In this document: piece by piece, positions 33,740 through 43,810 of the stretch
Layout of the letters: each line of letters opens with the position of its first letter
Numbering within the stretch: the stretch's first letter is position 1
NCBI GenBank assembly: GCA_947498065.1
Contig: CANMIS010000001.1
Coordinates: 186,001-250,000, forward strand
From: an uncultured Erythrobacter sp.
Lineage (GTDB): Bacteria > Pseudomonadota > Alphaproteobacteria > Sphingomonadales > Sphingomonadaceae
Direction: 5' to 3'
DNA length: 64,000 nt
The notes under the pieces: generated by a model
The model's input: only the letters and a program-made list of their open reading frames with translations
What the model was told of the DNA's origin: nothing
Database searches by the model: none
Position numbers and translations under genes: made by a program

Positions 33740-33900
33740 AGGCGATTGGTTCCCGCCAGTTGTTCTTGCCCTGCCCTTCACGGATCACCGCATTGCGCCG
33801 GTTTGCAGAGCGATTGCATAAGACTAGGAACGCTGCGAGGGCCGAACCGTTTTGTCGGGTAACCGCGCGGATACCCCCGCGCCATTTGATCGGATAGACA

Positions 33901-35295
33901 TTGAGCAGCGACGACACCTTCGACGAAAACAGCCGCCCCGCTGAAAGCCGGGAAGACAAAGCTCGCCAGCGCGCCGTGCCATCGGGCCGGGTGTCGCGGC
34001 TGGCCACCTTCGGCAGGCTCGCCTCTGGTGTTGCTGGCGGTATGATGGCCGAGGGCGCGCGCAGGCTGGCTCGCGGCGAAGGCATCAATGCGCGCGATCT
34101 CGTCCTGACCCCCGGCAATGTCCAACGCATGACCGACCGCCTTTCGCACTTGCGCGGTGCGGCGATGAAGATGGGGCAGATGATCAGCATGGATTCGGGC
34201 GACTTCCTCCCGCCGGAACTTGCAAAAATCCTCGCCACCTTGCGCGATCAGGCGAATTTCATGCCCGCAAAACAGCTCGACGGCGTGCTTAAGCAGGAAT
34301 GGGGGCCCGATTGGCGCAAGCAGTTTCGCTGGTTCAACCCGCGCCCCATCGCTGCCGCCAGCATTGGCCAGGTGCACAAGGCGCTGACCCGCGATGGGCA
34401 AGAGCTTGCGATCAAGGTGCAATATCCCGGCATCGCTGACAGCATCGACAGCGACGTCGACAATGTGATGACCCTGCTGCGCGTGTCCGGCTTTGCGCCG
34501 CCAGAGCTGGAAATCGACGCGCTGCTGGCCGAGGCCAAGAAACAGCTGCACGAAGAGGCGGATTACCACCGCGAAGGCGCGCAAATGGAGATGTACCGAG
34601 AGCGCTTGGCGGGCGAGCAAGGCTTTGTCGTCCCGCGCCTGAACAAGGAGCTGACCCGGGGCCGTATCCTTGCCATGAGCTTTGAAGAGGGCAGCTCCAT
34701 CGAAGAGCTGGAAAATGAGACGGACGAACGCCGTGATGAAGTGATGGGCCGCCTGATGCGCCTGGTCGCGCGCGAGCTGTTTGAATTCGGCGTGATGCAA
34801 ACCGATCCGAACTTCGCCAATTTCCGCTATCGCAAGGAAACGGGCGAGATCGTGCTGCTCGACTTTGGCGCGTGCCGCGATGTGGATCCCGATGTCGGCA
34901 ATGCCTATCGCCGCTTGCTCGAGGCGGGTCTGGCTGGCGACAAGGACAAGGTGCGCGAAGAGACGATCGCGGCTGGATTTATGCTGCCGATCGTGGTCGA
35001 GAAACACGGTGAGCGGGTCGACAAGATGATCGACATTGTCGTGAATGAAATGCGCGAGGATGCGCCGTTCGACTTTGGCGACCGCGCCTTTGTCCCGCTG
35101 CTGCGCGATGAGGGCATGCAAATCGCACAGGACAAGGACACCTGGGCCTTTCCGCCGGTTGAAACCCTTTTCGTTCAGCGCAAGGTGAGCGGCACAGCGC
35201 TGCTCGGCGCGCGCCTGAAAGCTCAGGTGAACGTCCGCAGGATCAGCGAGGAAGTGCTCGCGAGCACCGATCCGCTGCCAGCGAAGGCGGCCTAA
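33901..35295 (+). CDS. ABC1/UbiB-family atypical kinase
   Basis: 464 residues from a TTG at 33901. The ABC1 signature is clear: LRGAAMKMGQMISMDSGDFL (KxGQ motif), AAASIGQVHKALTRDGQELA (the Ala-rich loop replacing the glycine loop), IKVQYPGI with the catalytic Lys, the metal residues in FGVMQTDPNFANFRY and LLDFGACRDVD. UbiB-like proteins support ubiquinone biosynthesis or lipid handling at the membrane; no C-terminal transmembrane helices are present here, unlike UbiB itself. Its stop codon overlaps that of the convergent DUF885 gene in CTAA. Confidence 0.88.
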   Translation: MSSDDTFDENSRPAESREDKARQRAVPSGRVSRLATFGRLASGVAGGMMAEGARRLARGEGINARDLVLTPGNVQRMTDRLSHLRGAAMKMGQMISMDSGDFLPPELAKILATLRDQANFMPAKQLDGVLKQEWGPDWRKQFRWFNPRPIAAASIGQVHKALTRDGQELAIKVQYPGIADSIDSDVDNVMTLLRVSGFAPPELEIDALLAEAKKQLHEEADYHREGAQMEMYRERLAGEQGFVVPRLNKELTRGRILAMSFEEGSSIEELENETDERRDEVMGRLMRLVARELFEFGVMQTDPNFANFRYRKETGEIVLLDFGACRDVDPDVGNAYRRLLEAGLAGDKDKVREETIAAGFMLPIVVEKHGERVDKMIDIVVNEMREDAPFDFGDRAFVPLLRDEGMQIAQDKDTWAFPPVETLFVQRKVSGTALLGARLKAQVNVRRISEEVLASTDPLPAKAA

Positions 35296-37118
35296 TCTGC
35301 GCCGCCTTGCTCCGCTTCTGCCGCGACCTCCGCTGCACGACGTTCCCGATTGATGCGAATTTGCTCGTTCTGAAGCCAGAGCTCCACATGCATGCCCAGA
35401 ACAGACAATGGTATCGAGCCGTTCTCCAGAACGGTGTCGTGGAAGGCGCGCAAGTTAAAGTTGGCCCCCAGCCGGTCTTCTGCCCGCTTGCGCAGCTCTC
35501 TGATCTTCAGCTCACCAACTTTGTACGCGAGCGCCTGTCCCGGCCAGGTGATATAGCGATTGACCTCGGCATCGATATTGGCCGGCGACAGCGCGGTGTT
35601 GTCGAGCATGTAATCCACTGCTTGCTGCTTCGACCAACCCTTTGAATGAATGCCGGTGTCGACCACCAGACGGGTCGCGCGCCACATCTCATAGGACAGC
35701 CGACCCATTTCCTTCGCGGGCGTATCATACAGCCCCATCTCGATCCCAAGCCGCTCTGAATAAAGGCCCCATCCCTCAACAAAGGCGGTGAAATAGGTGC
35801 CGTTCGCGCGCAGCGGGTGGATGTCCAATTCCTGCTGCAAGGAGATTTGGTGGTGATGCCCCGGCACCGCCTCGTGCACGCCCAGCGCGGGCAGCTCCCA
35901 CAAGGGACGCTGGTCCAGCTCTGTCGTGTTGAGCCGGTAAATGCCCGCTTGGCCCGTCTTCAAAGAGCCCGGCTCGTAATAGGCCGTCGTGTTGCCCGGT
36001 GCTTGGGCCGCCGGGATTGGCAAGACCGTATAAGGATTGCGCGGCAGGCGGCCGAACAGCTTCGGCATGAAGCCATCAATGTGCTTGGCCAGCGCCTGAG
36101 TGTAGGCGAGATATTCATCCGCATCGGTCATGTAATATTGCGGATCGGTGCGCAGGTGCTCGATGTAAGCTTCGCGGGTCTCGTATCCTGCCGAGGCCGC
36201 AACATCTTCCATCTCGGCGCGAATGCGGGCGACCTCGGACAGGCCCAGATTGTGCACCTCATCCGCCGTCATATCGGTCGTGGTGAAGCTCTTTACGAGG
36301 TGGTCGTAGTAAGATTTGCCATTTTGGGTGGCGAGAATTCCCGGAGTTCCGGTGCGGCAATTTGGGGCATATTCCTCGGTATAGAAGGTAAGGAATTCGC
36401 GGTACGCTGGCAGCACAACCTGCTCAATTGCCTCGCGCCCGCGCGATTTCAAATCCTGCCATTGTGCGTCTGTGACGGAACCGGGCCGATCACCAGAGAA
36501 TGGCCTCCAGAATGGAGAGGATGTGTAATCGTCGACAATCTGGCTAGCAATCCGACTTTCTAAACCCTCCATCGGTTCGCAAGGCTGGACCAGTGGGCGC
36601 ACCCAATCCAGGGCCACCCTACTGCGCTCAATGCCATCAGCATTGACTTGCGCATACCCGCGCAACCGCCCGATATAGCTTTCATAATCGGCCATGCTGA
36701 AGAATGGAGAACGGTTTGGGAGCGAGGCAAAATTGGTAAACCAGCCGCCACGATTGGTGAAGATCATATAGCGAGCTTGGGAAAATCCAAGCCTGGTGAC
36801 CGCATTTTCCATACTGCGTTTCAAAACGGCGTAATCAACTTGCAGGTCGACTGGCAACTGATCCGCATCAATCACATTCAGTCGCTTTAGAAACTCATTG
36901 CTGCGAGTTTGACTACGGCTAACTTCAACGATCGAAAGGTCGCCTAGCTTGCCGTCACCGCGTCGGTCGCCGATGCTCGTGGCCAAAAGCGGATCCGCAT
37001 CAAGCGTCGCCTGCCACACCTCTTCGCGAAGCTCTTCATAATCCTCAACTGGCCCCGCCAGTAAAGGCGAAGTGGCCAATAGGGTTGAGGCGGCAAGAGC
37101 AGCAAAGACAGCGCGCAT
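35292..37118 (-). CDS. DUF885 putative zinc peptidase
   Basis: 608 residues with a signal peptide (VFAALAASTLLATSPLLAG). The zinc-binding motif HEAVPGHHHQ (about residue 410) is in the DUF885 form of HExxH, with a downstream glutamate in AFVEGWGLYSERLG. The family belongs to the M3/M32-like gluzincin group and is little characterised; an exported oligopeptidase role is the best guess. It is divergent from the phosphatase gene. Confidence 0.87.
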   Translation of the reverse strand: MRAVFAALAASTLLATSPLLAGPVEDYEELREEVWQATLDADPLLATSIGDRRGDGKLGDLSIVEVSRSQTRSNEFLKRLNVIDADQLPVDLQVDYAVLKRSMENAVTRLGFSQARYMIFTNRGGWFTNFASLPNRSPFFSMADYESYIGRLRGYAQVNADGIERSRVALDWVRPLVQPCEPMEGLESRIASQIVDDYTSSPFWRPFSGDRPGSVTDAQWQDLKSRGREAIEQVVLPAYREFLTFYTEEYAPNCRTGTPGILATQNGKSYYDHLVKSFTTTDMTADEVHNLGLSEVARIRAEMEDVAASAGYETREAYIEHLRTDPQYYMTDADEYLAYTQALAKHIDGFMPKLFGRLPRNPYTVLPIPAAQAPGNTTAYYEPGSLKTGQAGIYRLNTTELDQRPLWELPALGVHEAVPGHHHQISLQQELDIHPLRANGTYFTAFVEGWGLYSERLGIEMGLYDTPAKEMGRLSYEMWRATRLVVDTGIHSKGWSKQQAVDYMLDNTALSPANIDAEVNRYITWPGQALAYKVGELKIRELRKRAEDRLGANFNLRAFHDTVLENGSIPLSVLGMHVELWLQNEQIRINRERRAAEVAAEAEQGGAD

Positions 37119-37204
37119 GGATGTATCTCCGGAGTGTTTTGCGATCTGTCTATTGCCAGTTCGTGGAACCGTCCAGTAGGCCCTCTGAAATGGGGAAACT
37201 TGAT

Positions 37205-37669
37205 ATGACTAAACCCGCGCTTCTGTTCGTCTGTCTCGGCAATATCTGCCGCTCTCCCTTGGCCGAAGGCGCGATGCGCGCCGCCGCGGAAAGAGCGGGG
37301 CTGGACGTGGAGATCGATAGCTGCGGCACGGCGGCCTATCACGTGGGCGCACCGCCCGACCCGCGCTCGGTTGAGACCGCAGCGGCCCATGGGATCGATA
37401 TCTCGGGCCTGCGTGGTCGGCAATTGGCAGCAGAGGACTTCACCCGCTTCACCCATATCTTTGCGATGGATCACCAGAATTTGCGCAATATCGAGGCGGT
37501 GCGGCCCGCTGGCGCAAGCGCGCAGGTGTCACTGCTGATGGACGCCGTGCCAGGCCGCGAAGGCGCAGCGATCGCGGATCCGTATTACGACGGCGAAGAC
37601 CAGTTCGAGTTCACTTGGGAAGATGTGAATGCGGCGGCTGATGCCTTGGTGAAGCAGTTGAAGCCCTAG
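37205..37669 (+). CDS. Low-molecular-weight protein tyrosine phosphatase
   Basis: 154 residues with the P-loop VCLGNICRSPLAEG (Cys10, Arg16) at the start and the general-acid loop DPYYDGEDQF near residue 127, the normal layout. The start at 37205 has GGGGAA about 8 nt upstream; an ATG at 37190 is possible. Such enzymes may act on exopolysaccharide tyrosine kinases or arginine phosphate; no kinase gene is nearby. Its stop overlaps that of recG in CTAG. Confidence 0.92.
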   Translation: MTKPALLFVCLGNICRSPLAEGAMRAAAERAGLDVEIDSCGTAAYHVGAPPDPRSVETAAAHGIDISGLRGRQLAAEDFTRFTHIFAMDHQNLRNIEAVRPAGASAQVSLLMDAVPGREGAAIADPYYDGEDQFEFTWEDVNAAADALVKQLKP

Positions 37670-39741
37670 CCCCCGCGTAGCAGCTGCACGCCCCAATCGC
37701 GTTCCATCAGATAGAGCAATTGCCGCGCTGCCTCGCCGCGTGAACTCGATTGCCAGCCGCCGTCTTCTTCCGAGCCCTCGATCAGCAGCCGCGCATCGGC
37801 GTGGGCAGCGGGTAGCAAGCGCTGCACCTGCTCCAGATTTGCGATGCGAAAGGCGGCATCGCCGGACTGCCGCGTGCCGAGCAGCTCACCGCCGCCGCGC
37901 AGCTCTAGGTCTTCCTCCGCAATGCGAAATCCGTCCTGCGTCTCGCGCATCAGGGCGAGCCGTTTGCGCCCCGTCTCTGACATCTCATTCCCGCGCAGCA
38001 GCAGACACACGGATTTGTCCGCGCCCCGCCCCACGCGGCCGCGCAGCTGGTGCAATTGCGCTAGGCCAAAGCGTTCGGCCTGTTCGATCACCATCAAGGT
38101 TGAGCTCGGCACATCAACGCCAACTTCGATCACCGTGGTTGCGACCAGCAGTTTCGCCCGGCCGCTGGCAAAGGCCTCCATATTGGTGTCTTTTTCCTCT
38201 GGCTTGAGCTGCCCGTGGACCATCACGACATCATCGCCAAAACGCTCCTTCAGCGCAGCATAGCGCGCTTCTGCCGCCGCGATATCGGCCACTTCGCTAT
38301 CGCGCACCATCGGGCACACCCAATAGGCCTGCTGTCCGGACCCGACGTGGCGCGCGACGCCAGCGACGACGTCTTCCATCCGGTCTTGCGCCACCACACG
38401 CGTATCAATCGCTTGCCTGCCCGGCGGTAATTCATCCAAGCGGCTCACATCCATCTCACCATATTGCGCGAGGGTGAGCGTGCGCGGGATCGGCGTTGCG
38501 GTCATCGCGAGCGTATGCGGCGCGCGCTTACCCTTGGCGGCCAGTTGCAAGCGCTGGGCCACGCCAAAGCGGTGCTGCTCATCAATCACGACCAGGCCGA
38601 GGTCCTTATAGGCGACCGTGTCCTGAAAGATCGCATGGGTGCCGACCAGAATATCAATCGAGCCGTCGAGCAATCCCATCAGGATGCCCTCGCGCTCACG
38701 CCCCTTGGCCCGTCCTGTGAGCAGCGCGACTTCGGCTCCTGTTGGCCGGGCCATCGTACGCAAAGTCTCATAATGCTGGCGCGCGAGAATTTCCGTTGGC
38801 GCAAGCAAAGCCGCTTGCTTGCCCGCTTCATTCGCGATCAGCATGGCTTCCAAGGCGACCACAGTCTTACCCGCGCCGACATCGCCCTGAAGCAGGCGCA
38901 GCATCGGAGCCTCCTGCGCCAAATCGCCTTCGATCTCAGCAATCGAACGGGTCTGCGCGCCCGTCAGCGCGAAGGGCAGATCGAGCTTCGCCCGCAGCGA
39001 ACCATCGCCCGCCAGCGGTTGCCCCTTACGCCGCCTACCATCCGCCCGGACCAGCAGCAGCGCGAGCGAGTTTGCCAGCAGCTCATCATAGGCGAGCCGG
39101 TCGCGCGCGCTGGCATTCTCATCCTTATGCGCCAGCACCAAGGCATCGCGCCAAGCCGGCCAGCCCTCGCGCTCAAACTGGCTCGGCTCGATCCATTCGG
39201 CCAGCTCTGGCAGGCGTTCGAGCGCCTGCGCCGCCAGCCCGGCCATCCGCGGCTGCGTCAGCCCTTCAGACAAAGGATACACCGGCTCATTGAGGCGCGC
39301 GAGATGCGCTGAGGCGTCTTTCTCAACATGATCCGGATGAACGATCTGCAGCATATCGCCATAGCGATCCACCCGGCCCGCGATCCAGCGCTTCTCCCCG
39401 ACCGGCAGCAATTTTTTAGCGGTGTATGCGGCGCGTCCGAAATAGGTAAGCGCGCAGATGTTCCCCGCATCGTCCGCCGCCAGCACGCGGTACGGACCGC
39501 GGCCAGGATTGCGCGGCGCGCGGTGCTCCGTCGGCGTCAGGGGAATGATTACCTGCTCCCCCTCGCCTACCGCATCCAAGTCATCGACCGTGCGGCGTGT
39601 CACAAACCGTTCTGGCAGGTGATAGGCCAGATCGCGCACCCGCGTGAGGCCCAGCTTCTCCAGCGGCTTCATCAGCTTGGGACCGACACCTTCCAGCGCG
39701 GTCGCTTCGACAAACAGGGGATTGAGAACCTCAGGGCGCAT
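37666..39741 (-). CDS. recG: ATP-dependent DNA helicase RecG
   Basis: 691 residues. An N-terminal wedge/OB domain (about 50-160) recognises branched DNA. The SF2 helicase core has Walker A LLQGDVGAGKTVVALEAM (about 275), the DEQH box VVIDEQHRFGVAQRL, motif III TATPIPRTLTLAQYGEMDVS, and QLRGRVGRGADKSVCLLL (motif VI). RecG reverses stalled forks. Mfd, which shares its translocase motor, is encoded 0.5 kb away on the other strand. Confidence 0.96.
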   Translation of the reverse strand: MRPEVLNPLFVEATALEGVGPKLMKPLEKLGLTRVRDLAYHLPERFVTRRTVDDLDAVGEGEQVIIPLTPTEHRAPRNPGRGPYRVLAADDAGNICALTYFGRAAYTAKKLLPVGEKRWIAGRVDRYGDMLQIVHPDHVEKDASAHLARLNEPVYPLSEGLTQPRMAGLAAQALERLPELAEWIEPSQFEREGWPAWRDALVLAHKDENASARDRLAYDELLANSLALLLVRADGRRRKGQPLAGDGSLRAKLDLPFALTGAQTRSIAEIEGDLAQEAPMLRLLQGDVGAGKTVVALEAMLIANEAGKQAALLAPTEILARQHYETLRTMARPTGAEVALLTGRAKGREREGILMGLLDGSIDILVGTHAIFQDTVAYKDLGLVVIDEQHRFGVAQRLQLAAKGKRAPHTLAMTATPIPRTLTLAQYGEMDVSRLDELPPGRQAIDTRVVAQDRMEDVVAGVARHVGSGQQAYWVCPMVRDSEVADIAAAEARYAALKERFGDDVVMVHGQLKPEEKDTNMEAFASGRAKLLVATTVIEVGVDVPSSTLMVIEQAERFGLAQLHQLRGRVGRGADKSVCLLLRGNEMSETGRKRLALMRETQDGFRIAEEDLELRGGGELLGTRQSGDAAFRIANLEQVQRLLPAAHADARLLIEGSEEDGGWQSSSRGEAARQLLYLMERDWGVQLLRGG

Positions 39742-39766
39742 GCAGCATGCGCTACCATCACTGTTT

Positions 39767-39868
39767 CGTCATTGCGAGGAGCCAAAGGCGACGCGGCAAT
39801 CCATCGCCCATTTTTTCAACAATTGGGGGCCCAAGACACTGGGTTGCTTCGTTTCACTCGCAATGACG
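39767..39868. repeat. Second CGTCATTGCGAG palindromic element
   Basis: The termini CGTCATTGCGAG (39767-39778) and CTCGCAATGACG (39857-39868) are the same as in the element at 876-955; the interior is longer and different apart from GCAATCCAT. It fills the divergent recG/sdhE gap and ends 38 bp before the sdhE start, so it probably lies within or next to the promoters. Confidence 0.85.
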
Positions 39869-39906
39869 AGTTGAAGATGCCGCGCACTACAACTACTGCG
39901 CCCCGC

Positions 39907-40185
39907 ATGACCGAAAAACCAGACTTCCAAGAACGCCTAGCCCGCGCAAAATTTCGCAGCTGGCACCGCGGCACGCGTGAGGCCGACTATATGATCGGCG
40001 GTTTCTTTGATCGCTACCACGAAAGCTGGGGCGAGGCAGAGATGGCATGGTTTGAAGACCTGCTGGCGGAAGACGATGTCGATGTGATGGCCTGGGCGCT
40101 CAAGTCTCAGCCGACGCCGCCGCGTTTTCAAGGGCCGCTGATCGAGCTGATGCAGCGCCTCGACTATGTCGATATGAGCCGCTGA
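39907..40185 (+). CDS. sdhE: FAD assembly factor SdhE
   Basis: 92 residues with the SdhE family core: RAKFRSWHRGTREADYMIGG and FFDRYHESWGEAEMAWFEDL. The RGTRE..D motif contacts the SdhA flavoprotein and promotes covalent FAD attachment to succinate dehydrogenase. The start ATG at 39907 gives the expected size; one at 39877 would add ten residues. It lies 46 bp before mfd on the same strand. Confidence 0.93.
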   Translation: MTEKPDFQERLARAKFRSWHRGTREADYMIGGFFDRYHESWGEAEMAWFEDLLAEDDVDVMAWALKSQPTPPRFQGPLIELMQRLDYVDMSR

Positions 40186-40231
40186 CTGGCGCGCTGGAAC
40201 CATCCTCTCACCCAAGACTTGACCCGACACC

Positions 40232-43200
40232 ATGCCTGACCTCTCGCGCATATTAGCGGCGGATGCACCGCTCACTCTGTCCTCGCTGGTGCGCGGCAGC
40301 CTGCCCTTGGTGCTGGCCGATCTGGCGCGCGCGGCGCGGCAACGGGCGGTGTTCATCGCGCCCGATGATGCAGCGATGCGCTCGGCCAGCGATGCAGCGA
40401 AATTCTTCGCGCCGGAAGTGGAAGTGATCGAGTTTCCAGCGTGGGATTGCCTGCCCTATGACCGCGCCAGCCCGGCCTTGTCGGTCAGTGCAAAGCGGCT
40501 GGCGGCGCTCCACGCGCTGCAAAATCCGGACTCTGGCTCGCAATTGCTGATCACGACGGTCAACGCCGTGCTGCAACGCGTGCTCACCCCGTTTCGTATT
40601 CGCGAGAGCGTGCGCGAGTTTAAACAAGGCACGACGATTGGGCATGAGAGCTTCGCCGCGCTGCTGACCCGCCAGGGCTATTCGCGCACGGACACCGTGA
40701 TCGATCACGGCGAATTTGCCGTGCGCGGATCGATTGTCGACATCTTCCCTTCATCACTGGAGCAAGGCCTGCGGCTCGATTTCTTTGGTGATGAGCTGGA
40801 GAGCCTGCGTCTGTTCGATCCCAGCACGCAGCGATCCACCGGCACGCTGGGTTCGCATCTACTGCTGCCCGCCTCAGAGGCGCTGATCGATGAAGACAGC
40901 ATCGCGCGGTTCCGCAGCCGCTACCGCGAGATGTTCGGCGCGGCCGCGACGCAAGACCCGCTGTACGAAGCGGTCAGCGATGGCCGCCGCCTAGCCGGAA
41001 TGGAGCATTGGCTGCCGCTGTTTGAAGAGCGCCTGACCACCTTGTTCGATCACCTCGCAGAAGACGACGTTGTGGTGATCGACAATGGCGCGATTGGTGC
41101 GGCGTCAGAGCGATTGTCCGACATTGCCGACTACTGCAAACAGCGGACCCGCACCGCTGGCGAAGCGGCGGGCAGTTACCGTCCGCTGGAGGCCGAAGCG
41201 CTCTACCTATCGAGCGAAGAATTCGACGCCGCCATCGCCAGCGCCCCCGCGCACCGTAGCCAAATCTTCGCCGCACCAGACAGCGATACGAACATCGACT
41301 TCGGCTTTTCCTCCGCCCGCGATTTCGCGCCAGAGCGCGCACGCGGCGACAATGTTTATGAGGAAGGCGCGAAGCACTTCGCCGCGCTCGCCAAGTCCGG
41401 GAAGCGCGCGTTGTTCGCCGCCTATTCCACCGGCAGCCGCTCTCGCATCACCTCAATCCTGTCCGAAGCGGGTGTCAAAACGCAGGTCGCCGACAGTTGG
41501 CAAGAGGCGCTGGGCGCATCGGTCAAGGGCGGCGTTGTGGCGATGGTCCTGCCGCTCGACACCGGTTTCTCCAACGAGCAAATGGAGGTCCTCACCGAGC
41601 AAGACGTGCTGGGTGATCGGCTGGTCCGGCGCAAGAAAAAGCGCAAGGATTCCGATGCCTTCCTCGCTGAACTGCAAGCGCTGGGCCGCGGCGATCTGGT
41701 CGTCCATGTTGAGCACGGGATCGGCAAATATCTCGGCCTCGACCCCGTCCCCGTTGGCAAGAGCCAGCACGATTGCGTGAGCCTGGAATATCGCGGCGGT
41801 GACAAGCTGTTTATCCCGGTTGAGAACATCGATGTCCTCTCGCGCTATGGATCGTCCGAAGATGCCGTTATGCTCGACAAGCTGGGCGGGGAAGCATGGC
41901 AGCGGCGCCGCTCAAACCTAAAAGAGCGCATTCGCGAGATCGCCGGTGAGCTGATGAAAGTCGCCGCCGGGCGCGCGCTCAAAAAAGCGCCTTCGCTGGC
42001 GGCAGACGAGGCAAGCTACAACCAGTTCGTTGACCGTTTCCCATGGGAAGAAACTGACGACCAAGACGCCGCCATCGCCGATGTCCTGCGTGATCTGGAA
42101 AGCGGCCGCCCGATGGACCGTTTGGTCTGCGGCGATGTTGGCTTTGGTAAGACCGAGGTTGCCCTGCGCGCGGCATTTGTTGCCGCCATGAACGGACAGC
42201 AAGTCGCCGTGGTCGCACCTACCACCCTGCTCGCCCGCCAGCACTATCAGAACTTCACGGAACGCTTTGCCGGCTTCCCGCTCAATGTTGGCCGCCTCTC
42301 GCGCCTCGTCTCGTCAAAAGAGATGTCAGAGACCCGCGACGGCCTGGCCAGCGGCGATATCGACATTGTCATCGGCACCCATGCGATCCTGTCCAAATCG
42401 ACCAATTTCAAGAATTTGGGGCTGGTCATCGTCGATGAAGAACAGCGCTTTGGCGTCACCCACAAGGAGAAGCTGAAACAGCTCCGCTCCGACGTGCACA
42501 TGCTCACGCTCACCGCCACGCCGATCCCGCGCACGCTGCAAATGGCGATGGCGGGCCTGCGCGAACTCTCCACCATTCAGACCCCTCCCGTCGACCGCTT
42601 GGCGGTGCGCACCTATGTGATGGAGTGGGACGATATGGTGATGCGCGAGGCCTTGCTGCGCGAGCATCACCGCGGCGGGCAAAGCTTCATTGTCGTCCCC
42701 CGCATCTCCGATATGGCCGATGTTGAGGAATGGCTGGCCGAGCACATGCCAGAGGTGAAATCCGTCTCCGCCCACGGCCAGATGAGCGCGGGCGAAATAG
42801 AAGAACGCATGAGCGCCTTTTACGAAGGCAAATATGAGGTTCTGCTGTCGACCACGATCGTCGAATCCGGGCTCGACCTGCCCAGCGCAAACACCATCAT
42901 CATCCACCGCGCCGACCGCTTTGGCCTTGCCCAGCTGTACCAATTGCGCGGCCGCGTTGGTCGGTCAAAACTGCGCGCCTATGCCTATCTGACGTATCGC
43001 AAGGATGTGCAGCTCTCTGAAATTGCAGAGAAACGCCTCAAGGTCTTGAGCGATCTCGACTCGCTTGGCGCAGGCTTCCAACTGGCCAGTCACGATCTCG
43101 ACATTCGCGGCGCTGGCAATCTCTTGGGCGATGAGCAATCAGGCCACATTCGCGAGGTTGGCTTTGAGCTTTACCAAAGCATGTTGGAGGATGCGATCCT

Positions 43201-43717
43201 CGCGGCGAAGGCTGGCGAAGCGGGCCTGACGAGCGAACGCAGCGCACTCTCACCGCAGATTACGGTCGATGCGCCAATCATGATCCCAGAGGATTACGTC
43301 CCCGATCTCGCCGTGCGCATGGCGCTTTACCGCCGCCTCAACCAAGCGGCTGACAAGGCTGAGATCGAAAGCATGGCGGCGGAGATGATCGACCGCTTTG
43401 GCGATCTGCCCGATCCGACCAAAAACCTGGTCCGCCTGATCGAGATCAAACATCAGGCAATCGAGGCCAATATCGCCAAGATCGATGTCGGCGCGCGCGG
43501 CACTCTGGTGACCTTCCACGAGGATAATTTCCCCGATCCGGCAGGGCTGCTCGCCTATGTCGACCGCTTAGCTGGCACCGCCAAATTGCGGCCCGATATG
43601 AAGCTGGTGATCAACCGCGCCTGGGCCGACCCGCGCAGCCGCCTCAACGGTCTGTTCCAACTGACCAAGGGTCTGTCTGGTGTGGTGAAGAAGGCGAAGA
43701 AGCGCGAGGCGGCGTAA
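40232..43717 (+). CDS. mfd: Transcription-repair coupling factor Mfd
   Basis: 1161 residues, standard length. The UvrB-homology region is at the N-terminus (FIAPDDAAMRSASDAAKFFA, EFPAWDCLPYDRASPALSV), then the RNA-polymerase-interacting domain (GDLVVHVEHGIGKYLGLDPV). The SF2 motor has Walker A CGDVGFGKTEVALRAAFVAA (about 635), the box VIVDEEQRFGV, TATPIPRTLQMAMAGLREL and QLRGRVGRSKLRAYAYL, followed by the TRG region. It removes stalled RNA polymerase and recruits UvrA to lesions. Confidence 0.97.
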   Translation: MPDLSRILAADAPLTLSSLVRGSLPLVLADLARAARQRAVFIAPDDAAMRSASDAAKFFAPEVEVIEFPAWDCLPYDRASPALSVSAKRLAALHALQNPDSGSQLLITTVNAVLQRVLTPFRIRESVREFKQGTTIGHESFAALLTRQGYSRTDTVIDHGEFAVRGSIVDIFPSSLEQGLRLDFFGDELESLRLFDPSTQRSTGTLGSHLLLPASEALIDEDSIARFRSRYREMFGAAATQDPLYEAVSDGRRLAGMEHWLPLFEERLTTLFDHLAEDDVVVIDNGAIGAASERLSDIADYCKQRTRTAGEAAGSYRPLEAEALYLSSEEFDAAIASAPAHRSQIFAAPDSDTNIDFGFSSARDFAPERARGDNVYEEGAKHFAALAKSGKRALFAAYSTGSRSRITSILSEAGVKTQVADSWQEALGASVKGGVVAMVLPLDTGFSNEQMEVLTEQDVLGDRLVRRKKKRKDSDAFLAELQALGRGDLVVHVEHGIGKYLGLDPVPVGKSQHDCVSLEYRGGDKLFIPVENIDVLSRYGSSEDAVMLDKLGGEAWQRRRSNLKERIREIAGELMKVAAGRALKKAPSLAADEASYNQFVDRFPWEETDDQDAAIADVLRDLESGRPMDRLVCGDVGFGKTEVALRAAFVAAMNGQQVAVVAPTTLLARQHYQNFTERFAGFPLNVGRLSRLVSSKEMSETRDGLASGDIDIVIGTHAILSKSTNFKNLGLVIVDEEQRFGVTHKEKLKQLRSDVHMLTLTATPIPRTLQMAMAGLRELSTIQTPPVDRLAVRTYVMEWDDMVMREALLREHHRGGQSFIVVPRISDMADVEEWLAEHMPEVKSVSAHGQMSAGEIEERMSAFYEGKYEVLLSTTIVESGLDLPSANTIIIHRADRFGLAQLYQLRGRVGRSKLRAYAYLTYRKDVQLSEIAEKRLKVLSDLDSLGAGFQLASHDLDIRGAGNLLGDEQSGHIREVGFELYQSMLEDAILAAKAGEAGLTSERSALSPQITVDAPIMIPEDYVPDLAVRMALYRRLNQAADKAEIESMAAEMIDRFGDLPDPTKNLVRLIEIKHQAIEANIAKIDVGARGTLVTFHEDNFPDPAGLLAYVDRLAGTAKLRPDMKLVINRAWADPRSRLNGLFQLTKGLSGVVKKAKKREAA

Positions 43718-43810
43718 CGGCCACCGTTCGTCCTGAGGAGGTCGTGAAGCCGCAGTCTGAGTGCTTATGAACTGATTGCGGATGGTGGACGCGCGTGCCA
43801 GTGAAGCGTC